Below are positions 17,602-25,916 of a stretch of DNA of 64,000 nucleotides, one piece after another. Under the pieces are notes generated by a model, which did no database searches, was not told the DNA's origin, and was given only the letters and a program-made list of their open reading frames with translations. Source of the DNA: an uncultured Modestobacter sp. (lineage in GTDB: Bacteria > Actinomycetota > Actinomycetes > Mycobacteriales > Geodermatophilaceae); contig NZ_CANKUD010000002.1 in assembly GCF_947486615.1 (NCBI RefSeq), positions 496,001 to 560,000 of the forward strand, given 5' to 3'. How positions within the stretch are numbered: position 1 is the first letter of the stretch; each line of letters starts with the position of its first letter. A program made the position numbers and the translations under genes.

Positions 17602-17958
17602 GTGCCCTGGACGGGGCCGAACCGGGACGAGGTGGACGCCGCACTCACCGCGGCCGGCACGCGGGTCGGCACGCTGGCCTTCGCCGTCCCCGCGCCGGTC
17701 CTGCTCGGCGAGCCGATGGTCCTCGACGTCCGGTGGCTGGCCGCGGTCGCGGCCTCCCGGACGCCGTCCGAGCGGCTGGTGCTGCGGGTCTGGGCGGTGC
17801 CGGACGCCGACGTGCCGGTGGTCGCCGGGCTGCTGACCGGCGGCGGGCTGGCCCGGGCGTGCGCCTGGGCGGCCGCGTCGACCGCGCGGGAGTCCCCGGC
17901 CGGACGGCGGTGCGTGCTCACCCACGCCGGCGGTGCGCTGCACGTCCTCGAGGGCTGA
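17602..17958 (+). CDS. Hypothetical protein, 118 aa
   Basis: Opens with GTG 17602 (VPWTGPNRDEVD) and has coding-like third-position GC throughout; I recognise no domain. It has an alternating hydrophobic pattern (LGEPMVLDVRWLAAVAASR, LVLRVWAVPDADVPVVAGLL) suggestive of a small alpha/beta domain. The first ten codons lie inside the GC-rich interspersed element, so the real start may be GTG 17632 (VDAALTAAG). No RBS is obvious for either. Confidence 0.5.
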   Translation: MPWTGPNRDEVDAALTAAGTRVGTLAFAVPAPVLLGEPMVLDVRWLAAVAASRTPSERLVLRVWAVPDADVPVVAGLLTGGGLARACAWAAASTARESPAGRRCVLTHAGGALHVLEG

Positions 17959-18070
17959 GGCGCCCGCATCGAGACGCGTCCGACCGCTGGGACCGGACGA
18001 CTCGACCCAGCAGCCGGCCACACCTCGCGGCCTCGTCGATCCAGACGGCCCCGTCCGACATGATCTCCGG

Positions 18071-18544
18071 GTGCCCGCTGCCGAGGTCGCGATCCGCCAC
18101 GCCGTCCCCGCCGACCACCCCGCGGTGCAGGCGCTGGCCGGCGAGCTGACCGCCGGCATGGCGCCGTGGCGACCGGCCGCCGGGGTCGCCGCCGCAGCCG
18201 CGGGCTGGGTCACCGACGCCTGCCGGGCTGCTGAGGACGAGCAGCACGTGCTGCTGGTCGCCTGCACCCCCGCCGACGAGGTCGTCGGCTTCGCCGGGGC
18301 GAGTGCCCGCAGGCACTTCAGCGGTGAGCGGGAGGCCTACCTGGGCGAGCTCGTCGTGGCACCGGCCGCGCGCCGTCGCGGGGTCGCCGGGCAGCTCATC
18401 ACCGCAGTCGAGGCCTGGGCCCGGTCCCGCGGTCTGCACCGGGTCACGCTCGACACCGGCGCGGCCAACCACCCGGCCCGGGAGCTGTACGCCCGGCTGG
18501 GCTACGCCGAGGAGCAGGTCACCCTGACCCGGGCGCTCGGATGA
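18071..18544 (+). CDS. GNAT family N-acetyltransferase
   Basis: 157 residues. Motif A is LGELVVAPAARRRGVAGQLITAVE (acetyl-CoA pyrophosphate loop RRRGVAG), followed by the motif B strand-helix HRVTLDTGAANHPARELYARLGY. Start GTG 18071 (VPAAEVAIRHAV) gives the normal GNAT beginning; the longer reading frame upstream is low complexity. Substrate cannot be inferred. It is followed 13 bp later by the DUF3995 gene. Confidence 0.85.
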   Translation: MPAAEVAIRHAVPADHPAVQALAGELTAGMAPWRPAAGVAAAAAGWVTDACRAAEDEQHVLLVACTPADEVVGFAGASARRHFSGEREAYLGELVVAPAARRRGVAGQLITAVEAWARSRGLHRVTLDTGAANHPARELYARLGYAEEQVTLTRALG

Positions 18545-18557
18545 CCGTCGTCCGACG

Positions 18558-18998
18558 GTGAGGCGCTGGGGCTGGGTCGCGGCCGGGTGGGCCGTCGCGT
18601 TCGCCGTCCTGCACGTGTTCTGGGCGTTGGGCGGTTCGGTCGGCCTGGCCAGCTCGGCGGGTGACCGGCTCGCGGCCGAGCGCCCCGGTTGGTTCGTGGC
18701 CGGCGGGTTGTGGGGTGTCGCCGTGCTCCTGCTCGTCGCTGCCGGCCTGGCCGTCGCCCTGGCCCGGGCGCGTCGCCGGCGGTTGCTCGTCCTGGCCGGC
18801 GCGGCGGTCGGGCTGCTCCTGCTGCTGCGCGGCGTCGGGATCGAGGTGCTGCTGCTGTCCGGGGCCTACGACGGCAACGCCGCCATGAGCGACGCCCAGC
18901 GGCACTGGTCCCTGGTGCTGTGGAACCCGTGGTTCGTGCTCGGCGGGCTCGCCTTCCTGCTGGCGGCGCGGCGGTCGACCGTTCCCCCGCCGGCGTGA
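18558..18998 (+). CDS. DUF3995 family membrane protein
   Basis: 146 residues, four hydrophobic helices (about 5-27, 47-68, 74-95, 118-138). The FAVLHVFWALGG motif in helix 1 and WNPWFVLGGLAF in helix 4 are typical of DUF3995. The GTG start gives VRRWGWVAAGW. Inner membrane; no known function. Ends five bases from the convergent 94-residue gene. Confidence 0.8.
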   Translation: MRRWGWVAAGWAVAFAVLHVFWALGGSVGLASSAGDRLAAERPGWFVAGGLWGVAVLLLVAAGLAVALARARRRRLLVLAGAAVGLLLLLRGVGIEVLLLSGAYDGNAAMSDAQRHWSLVLWNPWFVLGGLAFLLAARRSTVPPPA

Positions 18999-19002
18999 CC
19001 GG

Positions 19003-19287
19003 TCAGTCCTGCTGGCCGGCCCGGCGGAGCAGCAGCTCGTAGGCGCGGGTGACGCGGGTCGGGTCGGCGGAGGTGCCGCTGCGCTGGAACAGCGACTGCG
19101 CGTCGGTGACCTCGTCCGGGGTGGCGGTGCCCGAGTTGAGCACCCGGGAGATCAGCCCGGCCAGCGCGGCGTCGGCCTCGACCCGCGCCATCCAGCCGGT
19201 CAGCTGGGTGGGGTCCGCGGGCATCGGGGCCGGCGTGCGCAGCGCGTCGTAGAGGGCGCCCAGCTGCAACGACTCGTCCGGCCTCAC
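19003..19287 (-). CDS. Small conserved helical protein downstream of murB
   Basis: 94 residues, predicted all-helical, no recognised domain: LQLGALYDALRTPAPMP, then DEVTDAQSLFQRSGTSADP and RVTRAYELLLRRAG. Its GTG start overlaps the murB stop by four bases (GTGA), which is the best evidence that it is translated. Reads like a small regulatory or adaptor protein; function not known. Confidence 0.7.
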   Translation of the reverse strand: MRPDESLQLGALYDALRTPAPMPADPTQLTGWMARVEADAALAGLISRVLNSGTATPDEVTDAQSLFQRSGTSADPTRVTRAYELLLRRAGQQD

Positions 19288-20318
19288 GGGCGCACCGCCG
19301 TCGGCTCGGGCACCAGCGTGACGCCGAACTGCTCGCGCACCGCGGCGACCACCCGGTCGGCGAAGGCCATCAGCTCGGCGGCGGTGGCGCCGGGCTCGGT
19401 GGTCAGCGCCAGGCTGTGCCGGGACGACGTCCCGACCTTGCCGGCGCGGGTGCCCCGGCCGTAACCGGAGTGCTGCACCAGCCAGGCGGCGCTCAGCTTC
19501 ACCTGGGCGGCGCCGTCCGCGCCGATCCCGGCCGGCCAGGACGGGCACTCAGGCACCGCGGTGCCGACGGGCACGACCGGGTTGGTGAAGAAGGAGCCGG
19601 CGCTGCGCGAGTCGGGGTCGGCCGGGTCCCAGACCATCCCCTTGCCGCGGCGCAGCCCGAGGACGGCGTCCCGCACCTGCGCCAGCGGCGCGGTCTCCCC
19701 CAGCTCGACGCCGAGGGTCTTCGCCAGCTCGGCGTAGCTGACCGGGCTGGACTGCACCGACTCGCGCAGCGCGAACGTGACGGCGAGGACGACGTACGCG
19801 CCGGGCTGCTGCTTGAGCCGGCTGTCCCGGTAGGCGAAGCCCAGCTCGGCGGGGCCGAACACCTGCTCCACGCCGGCCGCCCGGTCGTACACGGTGACCT
19901 GGGTGATCAGCGCCGCGACCTCCTGGCCGTAGGCACCCACGTTCTGCACCGGCGTCGCACCCGTGGAACCGGGGATCCCCGACAGCGCTTCCATGCCGGC
20001 CAGCTGCGCCCCGACGGTGTGCGCGACCAGGTCGTCCCAGGGCTCGCCGGCCTCGACCTCGAGCTCCACGCCCTGGGCGGTGTCGGTGCGGGCGATGCCG
20101 CGGCTGCGCACCAGCACCACGTCACCGGGCCAGCCGGCGTCCGGGGCGACGATGTTCGAGCCGCCGCCCAGCACCAGCAGCGGGGTGCCGGCCTCGTCCG
20201 CGTCGCGGACCGCGGCGACCAGTTCCGCGCGGGTGGTCACCTCGACCAGCCGGTCGATCGGACCGCCCACCCCGAGGGTGGTCAGGTCCGCCAGTCGGGC
20301 GTTCCGGCGTACCTGCAC
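19284..20318 (-). CDS. murB: UDP-N-acetylenolpyruvoylglucosamine reductase
   Basis: 344 residues, FAD enzyme of cytoplasmic peptidoglycan precursor synthesis, reducing UDP-GlcNAc-enolpyruvate to UDP-MurNAc. Visible: FAD PP loop LVLGGGSNIV, ALSGIPGSTGATPVQNVGAY, YRDSRLK (Tyr/Arg substrate site), and the catalytic Ser in SAGSFFTNPVV. The GTG at 20318 is the only reasonable start (VQVRRNARLADLTTLGVGG). Divergent from a methyltransferase gene; the 20319-20358 gap must serve both. In M. tuberculosis murB is Rv0482. Confidence 0.94.
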   Translation of the reverse strand: MQVRRNARLADLTTLGVGGPIDRLVEVTTRAELVAAVRDADEAGTPLLVLGGGSNIVAPDAGWPGDVVLVRSRGIARTDTAQGVELEVEAGEPWDDLVAHTVGAQLAGMEALSGIPGSTGATPVQNVGAYGQEVAALITQVTVYDRAAGVEQVFGPAELGFAYRDSRLKQQPGAYVVLAVTFALRESVQSSPVSYAELAKTLGVELGETAPLAQVRDAVLGLRRGKGMVWDPADPDSRSAGSFFTNPVVPVGTAVPECPSWPAGIGADGAAQVKLSAAWLVQHSGYGRGTRAGKVGTSSRHSLALTTEPGATAAELMAFADRVVAAVREQFGVTLVPEPTAVRP

Positions 20319-20358
20319 CGCACCACCGTAATCCGCCCGGCGGCTAACCTCGTGCACC

Positions 20359-21204
20359 GTGAGCGACCACACCCAGCGTGCGTCGCTGCCTCCGGCCCGC
20401 AAGGCCCCCCGGCTGGCCGCCGGCCGGGCGCGGGCGCTGGGCCTGCCCACCAGGGGCACCACGAACGCCAACCGGCTGCGCCGGGTCGACCGCTGGCTGG
20501 TCGCCACCCAGGTCGCCCGGCTGCGGGACGCCGCCCGGCCGCTGGTCGTCGACCTGGGCTACGGCGCCTCGGCGGTGACCACCCTGGAGCTGGTCGACCG
20601 GCTGGCCCCGGAGTGCGACCGGCTCGAGGTCGTCGGCCTGGAGATCGACCCGGAGCGGGTGACCGCCGTCGCCGCCGACCGCGACCCGCCGCGGGTGGAC
20701 TTCCGGGTCGGCGGGTTCGAGCTGGCCGGGCTGCGGCCGGTGCTGGTGCGGGCGTTCAACGTGCTGCGCCAGTACGACGAGGAGTCCGCCGGCCGCGCCT
20801 GGGACACCATGCGGAGTGCGCTGGCCCCCGGCGGGCTGCTCGTGGAGGGCACCTGCGACGAGTGGGGACGGCGGGCCAGCTGGGTGGCGCTGGACGAGGA
20901 CGGCCCGCTCACCCTGACCTTCGCCGCCCGGGTGTCGGACCTGGAACGCCCCTCCGACCTGGCCGAGCGGCTGCCCAAGGCGCTGATCCACCACAACGTG
21001 CCCGGTCAGCCGGTGCACGACTTCCTCCGCGCGTTCGACGCCGCCTGGGCCTCGGCCGCCGGGTTGTCCACCTTCGGCCCCCGCCAGCGGTGGGCCGCGG
21101 CGGTGGAGAGCCTGGCCGCCGACGGCTGGCCGCTGGTCGGGCCGACCCGGCGCTGGAAGCACGGCGAGGTCAGCGTCCGCTGGTCCGCCGTCTCGCCGTC
21201 GTGA
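20359..21204 (+). CDS. Class I SAM-dependent methyltransferase-like protein
   Basis: 281 residues. The Rossmann motif I is PLVVDLGYGASAVTTLE, motif II acidic residue in VVGLEIDPERV, and later GGLLVEGTCDEWGR. Basic N-terminal 40 residues. GTG 20359 is preceded by TAACCT ending eight bases upstream, so leaderless transcription is likely. Stop overlaps the next gene by four bases (GTGA), and that gene is also a methyltransferase-fold protein. Substrate unknown. Confidence 0.82.
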   Translation: MSDHTQRASLPPARKAPRLAAGRARALGLPTRGTTNANRLRRVDRWLVATQVARLRDAARPLVVDLGYGASAVTTLELVDRLAPECDRLEVVGLEIDPERVTAVAADRDPPRVDFRVGGFELAGLRPVLVRAFNVLRQYDEESAGRAWDTMRSALAPGGLLVEGTCDEWGRRASWVALDEDGPLTLTFAARVSDLERPSDLAERLPKALIHHNVPGQPVHDFLRAFDAAWASAAGLSTFGPRQRWAAAVESLAADGWPLVGPTRRWKHGEVSVRWSAVSPS

Positions 21205-22061
21205 GCCGGCGCGCCCGGGGTCACCTGACCGCGCTGCCCGGGCCGACCGAGGTCGCCGGCGGGACGGCGGAGCTGCTGGCCGACGCCGACCGGGACGGCT
21301 CCTGGCAGCTGCTGCTGGACGGCACCCCGCAGTCGCACGTGGACCTGACCGACCCGACGTACCTGGAGTTCGAGTACGTCCGCCGGATGGGCCACGTGCT
21401 CGACCTGGTCGCCGAGCCCGGTACCCCGCTGGACGTCGTCCACCTGGGTGGCGGTGCGCTGACCCTGCCCCGCTACGTGGCGGTCACCCGGCCGGGCTCG
21501 GCGCAGCGGGTGATGGAGCTGGACGAGCCGCTCACCGAGCTGGTCCGCCGCGAGCTGCCACTGCCGCGGGGCGCCCGGGTCCGGGTGCGCGGCATCGACG
21601 CGCGGGCGGGTCTGGCCGCGCTGCCCGACGCCAGCGCGGACGTCGTCCTGGTCGACGTGTTCGCCGGCGCCCGCACCCCGGCACACCTGACCACCGTGGA
21701 GTTCGCCACCGACGTGGCCCGGGTGCTGCGCCCGGGCGGCACGACCGCCTGGAACGTCTCCGACGGCCCGCCGCTGCGGTTCGCCCGCGCGGAGGCGGCG
21801 ACGCTGCGCGCGGTGTTCGGGCACGTGGCCCTGCTGGCCGAGCCGGGCACGCTGCGCGGCCGGCGGTTCGGCAACACGGTGGCGGTCGCCTCGGACGGCG
21901 AGCTGCCGATCCCCGCGCTCACCCGGCGCTGCGCGGGCGACCCGATGCCCTCCCGGGTGGTCAGCGGGGACGAGCTGGACCGGTTCGTCGGCCAGGCTCC
22001 GCCGGTGACCGACGCCGACGCCCAGCCCTCACCGGCACCACCGGCCGGCGTCTTCGACTGA
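21201..22061 (+). CDS. Spermidine synthase-like (PMT-fold) protein
   Basis: 286 residues. Resembles stand-alone spermidine-synthase-like proteins of actinobacteria: QSHVDLTDPTYLEFEYVRRM (polyamine-synthase-like N-terminus), VVHLGGGALTLPRYVA (motif I), RVMELDEPLTELVRRELP (motif II) and VVLVDVFAGARTPAHL. True aminopropyltransferase function is doubtful because no speD-like gene is near. Translationally coupled to the upstream methyltransferase-like gene. Confidence 0.8.
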   Translation: MSRRARGHLTALPGPTEVAGGTAELLADADRDGSWQLLLDGTPQSHVDLTDPTYLEFEYVRRMGHVLDLVAEPGTPLDVVHLGGGALTLPRYVAVTRPGSAQRVMELDEPLTELVRRELPLPRGARVRVRGIDARAGLAALPDASADVVLVDVFAGARTPAHLTTVEFATDVARVLRPGGTTAWNVSDGPPLRFARAEAATLRAVFGHVALLAEPGTLRGRRFGNTVAVASDGELPIPALTRRCAGDPMPSRVVSGDELDRFVGQAPPVTDADAQPSPAPPAGVFD

Positions 22062-22110
22062 TCGCCGGCGCGGGTGTCCGGTCACGCCGTCCGGCCGTAG
22101 GGTCGGGGCC

Positions 22111-22314
22111 ATGACTGCTCCCGCGTCCCGACGGCTCACCCGCGACAGCCGGCACAAGGTCATCGCCGGCGTCTGCTCAGGCCTCGCCCGCCGGTTCGGG
22201 CTGTCCCGCACCGGCCTGCGCGTCGCCTTCGTGGTGTCCTGCATCCTGCCCGGACCGCAGTTCATCGCCTACATCGTGCTGTGGGTCGTCATGCCCTCCG
22301 ACGACCGCTACTGA
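22111..22314 (+). CDS. PspC domain protein
   Basis: 67 residues: RLTRDSRHKVIAGVCSGLAR is the PspC domain opening, followed by one long hydrophobic stretch (FVVSCILPGPQFIAYIVLWV) ending in the typical MPSDDR. Small inner-membrane proteins of this type are linked with envelope stress but function alone is unclear. TAGGGT ends seven bases before the ATG, so probably leaderless. Confidence 0.88.
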   Translation: MTAPASRRLTRDSRHKVIAGVCSGLARRFGLSRTGLRVAFVVSCILPGPQFIAYIVLWVVMPSDDRY

Positions 22315-22338
22315 GGCACCCCATACGGGGGCGCCGGC

Positions 22339-22626
22339 TCACCAGCTGGTGTTGCCCCGGCGCAGACCGCGGACGGACGGCCGGACGTCCACCAGGTAGA
22401 CGACGGCGGCGATCACCGCGGGCAGGCCCAGGAAGCTGAGCGGGCCCTGCCACAGCAGGACGAGCGTGGCGATGCCGGTGATCGCCATCCAGGCGGGCTT
22501 GGTGAGCTTGCCGGCCGCGACGAACCCGGCGGCCGGGCGGATCACCGCGTCGACGAACGCCCACACGCCGAGGGCGAGGGTCGCATAGAACACCACGAGG
22601 TTGACGAGCCCGTCGAAGGAGGCCAT
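22339..22626 (-). CDS. DUF2516 family membrane protein (Rv0476-like)
   Basis: 95 residues with three hydrophobic helices (about 8-30, 48-62, 66-82) and a short positively charged tail. In M. tuberculosis Rv0476 follows hbhA (Rv0475) and XRE regulator Rv0474; the same order (24.1 to 22.3 kb, minus strand) holds here. Function unknown. Confidence 0.82.
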   Translation of the reverse strand: MASFDGLVNLVVFYATLALGVWAFVDAVIRPAAGFVAAGKLTKPAWMAITGIATLVLLWQGPLSFLGLPAVIAAVVYLVDVRPSVRGLRRGNTSW

Positions 22627-22711
22627 GCCAGCAGGATAGGCGCGTCCGCGGCCCGACCGGCCCGGTGCGCCTGCCGACTCCCCGCGGATGCCCCGGCGGG
22701 GTGAGACGCAT

Positions 22712-22749
22712 CGCGCCCCGGCTCCCGCGGGTGCGGGCGCCGGGGCGCG
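22712..22749 (-). terminator. Hairpin after the hbhA-like gene
   Basis: Perfect 11-bp stem CGCGCCCCGGC (22712-22722) with GCCGGGGCGCG (22739-22749), 16-nt loop. It lies 33-70 bp beyond the hbhA-like stop, so it probably ends the XRE-hbhA transcript. Confidence 0.65.
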
Positions 22750-22781
22750 GTGTCAGGTGCCCACTGCGGGCGAGGGCAGCG

Positions 22782-23636
22782 TCAGCCGGCGGTGTCGGGG
22801 GACTTCGCCGGGACGGCCAGCGGGTCGGGCAGCGTCTCGGCCGCCGGCGCCGTGGGCGTGGTCGCCTTCGCCGTCCGCTTCGGGGTCGCCTTGGCCGGGG
22901 TCGCCTTCGTGGCCTTCGCCGGCTTGCTGGTGGCGGGCTTGGTGGCCCTGGCGGTGGTGCCGCGAACCGTGCGCTTGGCCGACTCGGCCGCCATCTCGGT
23001 CTCCTGCCCGACCTCCTCCAGGGTCTTGTCGGCGCGCGCCTTGGTCTTCTGCGCGACCGAGGTGACCTGGTCGGAGGCCTTGCCGACGGTCTCGCCGGTC
23101 TCGGCCAGCACGTCCTCGACGCCGTCCTCGACCGCGTCCACGGCGCGCTCGGTGCGGGCGGCGACCTTGCGGAACACCGGCTGGGTACGGAGGCCGCCGA
23201 CGACCTTCTCACCGCGGCCGGCGAGCTCCTCGATGGCGGACAGCGCCTGGGTGCGGGCGGTGTCGACCAGGCCGGTGACCGTGCCGAGCACCGTCTCCGG
23301 GCGCACGGTGGAGGCCGCACTGGTCACCGCGGCGCGGGCCTGGGTGGCGGCACCCTCGGCCTGGCTGCGGGCCTGGCCGGCCCGGGTGCGGGCCTCGGCG
23401 GCGGCACGGGCCGCCCGCTCGCGGGCCTGCTCGGCGCGGGTGCGGGCGTCCTTGGCGGCCAGGTCGGCCTGCACCTGCGCCTCGCCCGGCAGGGCCTCGG
23501 CGCGCGAGCGGAAGGTGCCGACGACGGAGCGGGCGCGGTCGACCGCCGCGTCACCGGCGCCGAGGGCGGCCAGCAGGCCGGTGCGGACGATGTTCTCGCT
23601 CTGCTGCTTGAAGGTCTGGGTGTCGGTGCGGCTCAT
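22782..23636 (-). CDS. Heparin-binding haemagglutinin (HbhA)-like coiled-coil protein
   Basis: 284 residues. Residues 1-25 short apolar start, about 30-215 a long charged alpha-helical/coiled-coil region rich in Ala, Arg, Glu (AEQARERAARAAAEARTRAG and similar), then a Lys/Ala/Pro/Thr-rich tail (KPAKATKATPAKATPKRTAK), the composition of the HbhA heparin-binding tail. Mycobacterial HbhA is a surface adhesin also linked to lipid inclusions; in a soil actinobacterium the role is probably lipid or envelope binding. Start overlaps the XRE gene stop (ATGA). Three to four TKA/TPA-type tail repeats are visible. Confidence 0.78.
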   Translation of the reverse strand: MSRTDTQTFKQQSENIVRTGLLAALGAGDAAVDRARSVVGTFRSRAEALPGEAQVQADLAAKDARTRAEQARERAARAAAEARTRAGQARSQAEGAATQARAAVTSAASTVRPETVLGTVTGLVDTARTQALSAIEELAGRGEKVVGGLRTQPVFRKVAARTERAVDAVEDGVEDVLAETGETVGKASDQVTSVAQKTKARADKTLEEVGQETEMAAESAKRTVRGTTARATKPATSKPAKATKATPAKATPKRTAKATTPTAPAAETLPDPLAVPAKSPDTAG

Positions 23637-24130
23637 GCCGTCTCCTCCTGGGGGTTCGGGGTGGTGGGGGCAGCGGCCTGCTCGCGGACCAGCTGGGCGG
23701 CGTGCTCCCGGGCGTAGGTCTCGTACAGCTCGAGGAGCACGGCCTTGTGCCGCTCGGACAGCGCCTCGTCGGCGCGGATCGCGGCGACCGTGCCGGCGGT
23801 GCCGGAACGACGGTCGAGGATGCCGGCCTGTTCGTAGAGCGTCTCCGCGGAGATCTTCAGGCCGCGGGCGATCTGCGCCAGGATCTCCGCCGAGGGCTTG
23901 CGCAGGCCGCGCTCGACCTGGGACAGGTAGGGGTTGCTGACCCCGGCCGCCCGCGCGAGCTCACGCAACGACACCTGGGCGGCGCTGCGCTGGCTGCGGA
24001 TGAAGTCGCCGACCTGCGAACCGACGGCGGGCACGTTCGAGGCCACCGTCGACGCCTCGGCGGCGGCCGTGGTCACGGTCGCCCGGACCGCGGTCACCTG
24101 GTCGCGGACGAACTCCGTGGGTCGCTGCAC
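23633..24130 (-). CDS. XRE family transcriptional regulator (Rv0474-like)
   Basis: 165 residues. Helical N-terminus (about 1-40), HTH at about 42-98: VSLRELARAAGVSNPYLSQV then ERGLRKPSAEILAQIARGL, and a C-terminal helical tail. Partner of the overlapping hbhA-like gene. Its promoter carries an inverted repeat GTGCTAGC/GCTAGCAC around the -35, a strong candidate for its own operator. Confidence 0.88.
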   Translation of the reverse strand: MQRPTEFVRDQVTAVRATVTTAAAEASTVASNVPAVGSQVGDFIRSQRSAAQVSLRELARAAGVSNPYLSQVERGLRKPSAEILAQIARGLKISAETLYEQAGILDRRSGTAGTVAAIRADEALSERHKAVLLELYETYAREHAAQLVREQAAAPTTPNPQEETA

Positions 24131-24136
24131 GGCCCC

Positions 24137-24180
24137 ACACTAACCCAGGGTGCTAGCTCCTGCAAGCGCGGCGCTAGCAC
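24137..24180 (-). promoter_or_regulatory. Promoter and putative operator of the XRE-hbhA operon
   Basis: Read on the minus strand: -35 TTGCAG (24165-24160), 17-bp spacer, -10 TAGTGT (24142-24137), seven bases before the XRE ATG. The inverted repeat GTGCTAGC (24150-24157) / GCTAGCAC (24173-24180) places one half in the spacer and one just upstream of -35, 23 bp centre to centre (about two helical turns). Confidence 0.7.
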
Positions 24181-24351
24181 CTCGGGGCCCGGCTTCAGCC
24201 GCGCCGGGCAGGGATGAGCCGCGTGCGCACGCGGCTCATCCCCACCGGGCGCGGGTCGAGCCGGTCACCGTCACGCCACCACGGGCAGACCGGCGGAACC
24301 GGGGCAGTACCCGGCCGGGCCGGGCAGCCCGGGCCGGGCAGCCGAGGACGG

Positions 24352-25347
24352 TCAGGCGAGGACGGCGGAGGCGCGGACCGAGCCGACCACACCCTCACCA
24401 CCGGAGACCGGGGTGCTCACCCAGCGGGACAGCGCCTCGGCCGGCACGCCCAGCCGCAGCAGCCCGGCGGCCAGCGCCGGCGTGCGGCCCCGGTCGCCGC
24501 CGTCGTCCAGCTTCAGCGCCACCGCGCCCCGGCCGGGCAGCGCGGCGACGTGCACGCCGTCGGCGCCGCCCTTGACCAGCAGCCCGGGCACCGCCTGCAT
24601 CAGCTCGGTGTCCTCCCGGCCGGTGCCGGCGATCAGCCACGGGTGGGCGCGCATCGCGTCGGCGACCAGCCGCTCCGGGGTGCCCGGCTCGGCCTGCACC
24701 AGCGACAGCACCCCGCGGGCCAGCCCGGTGACCGAGATCGCGTGCTGCGGGGCTCCGCAGCCGTCGACGACGACCGCGGCCACCGGCTCACCGGAGGCCT
24801 CCCCCAGCCGCGCCTCGATCGCCCGCTGCAGCGGGTGCTCGCGCTCCAGGTAGCCCGCCGTCGGCCAGCCGGCGGCCACGCAGGCCGACAGCATCGCCGC
24901 GTGCTTGCCCGAGCAGTTCATCGCCAGCCGCTCCGGCGCCCGGCCGGCGACCAGCCACTGCGCCCGGGTCGCCTCGTGGCCCGGCAGCGCGGGCGGGCAG
25001 CCCAGGTCGTCGGCGGTCAGGCCCGCGGCGGCGAGCAGCTCGGCGGCCAGCTCGCGGTGCCCGTCCTCGCCACTGTGCGAGGCAGCGGCGATCGCCAGCT
25101 CGCGGTCGTCCCGGGGGCGCCACCCGGCCCGCAGGTACGCGGTCGCCTGCACCGGCTTGTTCGACGAGCGCGGCAGTACCGGCCGGGCGACGTCCCCGGC
25201 GGTCAGCAGCGGCTCGCCGTCAGCACCCAGGACGACGAGCGCCCCCCGGTGCACCGACTCCAGCACCTCGTCGTCGAACCCGGCCCGCCACACCTCGACC
25301 AGCACCGGGTCCTCGGGCCAGGTGGTCAGGTCGCCGGCCATCGGCAT
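24352..25347 (-). CDS. Asparaginase (Rhizobium etli type II-like family)
   Basis: 331 residues. Belongs to the thermolabile-type asparaginase family: SVHRGALVVLG, RSSNKPVQATAYL, ASHSGEDGHRE, MNCSGKHAAML, VVVDGCGAPQHAISV and KGGADGVHVAALP are all family motifs, including the conserved Ser/Lys and Cys residues. Hydrolyses L-asparagine to aspartate and ammonia in the cytoplasm. Last gene of the five-gene operon; its ATG shares one base with the rsiG-like stop (TGATG). Confidence 0.88.
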   Translation of the reverse strand: MPMAGDLTTWPEDPVLVEVWRAGFDDEVLESVHRGALVVLGADGEPLLTAGDVARPVLPRSSNKPVQATAYLRAGWRPRDDRELAIAAASHSGEDGHRELAAELLAAAGLTADDLGCPPALPGHEATRAQWLVAGRAPERLAMNCSGKHAAMLSACVAAGWPTAGYLEREHPLQRAIEARLGEASGEPVAAVVVDGCGAPQHAISVTGLARGVLSLVQAEPGTPERLVADAMRAHPWLIAGTGREDTELMQAVPGLLVKGGADGVHVAALPGRGAVALKLDDGGDRGRTPALAAGLLRLGVPAEALSRWVSTPVSGGEGVVGSVRASAVLA

Positions 25348-25916
25348 CAGGCGCCGTGCCGGGACTCGTCGGCCAGCAGCTGGGCCACGTCGGCCAGGCC
25401 GTCGCGGTAGCGCCGGGCCAGCTCGCCGGCGACGGCGTCCATCACCTGCTGCACGCCGCGGCGCCGCTCGGAGAGGTTCCGCTCCCCCTCACCCAGGGCG
25501 CGGGCGGCCTGCTCCAGCCGCTCGTCGGACAGCGACGGCACGTCGGAGAGGTCGACCCCGGGCGCCAGGCCGTTCACCCAGGTCTCGAACTGCTCCGGCG
25601 AGGTCGGCTGCACGGTCTGGTGCCGGCCGAGGCCGTGCGCCGGGCCGCGGCCCTTCTCCGAGAGGATCTCCGGCAGCAGGTCGACCAGCGACCGGCCGTC
25701 GTGCTCGGCCCGGCGCTGCAGCTCGCGGCGGACGATGTCCAGCCGGCCCTGCAGCAGCCGCCGGGTGTAGGAGAGGTTGACCTCCTCCTGCTCGGCGCGG
25801 TGGCGCAGCGCACGCACCTCGGTCATCGGCAGCTCCTCGACACCGTCCAGGAACGACGGGTCGAGCAGCTCGTCGACGCCGGCGCCGCCGGCGGGAGCGG
25901 GGGTGGGGGCAGTCAT
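25347..25916 (-). CDS. rsiG: RsiG-type c-di-GMP-binding anti-sigma factor
   Basis: 189 residues, helical. Carries both copies of the c-di-GMP motif E(X)3S(X)2R(X)3Q(X)3D defined for Streptomyces RsiG: E45-S49-R52-Q56-D60 and E145-S149-R152-Q156-D160, exactly 100 residues apart. In Streptomyces, RsiG with two c-di-GMP molecules holds the sigma factor WhiG inactive; in motile actinobacteria related pairs may govern flagella or pili. The link region (about 80-130) is flexible. It overlaps the BKACE gene by four bases and asparaginase by one. No sigma factor is in the window. The motif match is seen; the sigma partner is inferred. Confidence 0.85.
   Translation of the reverse strand: MTAPTPAPAGGAGVDELLDPSFLDGVEELPMTEVRALRHRAEQEEVNLSYTRRLLQGRLDIVRRELQRRAEHDGRSLVDLLPEILSEKGRGPAHGLGRHQTVQPTSPEQFETWVNGLAPGVDLSDVPSLSDERLEQAARALGEGERNLSERRRGVQQVMDAVAGELARRYRDGLADVAQLLADESRHGA

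Noticed and set aside
19416-22061. 881-codon plus-strand frame
   Set aside because: It is antisense to murB in its first third and only becomes the genuine spermidine-synthase-like gene at 21201.
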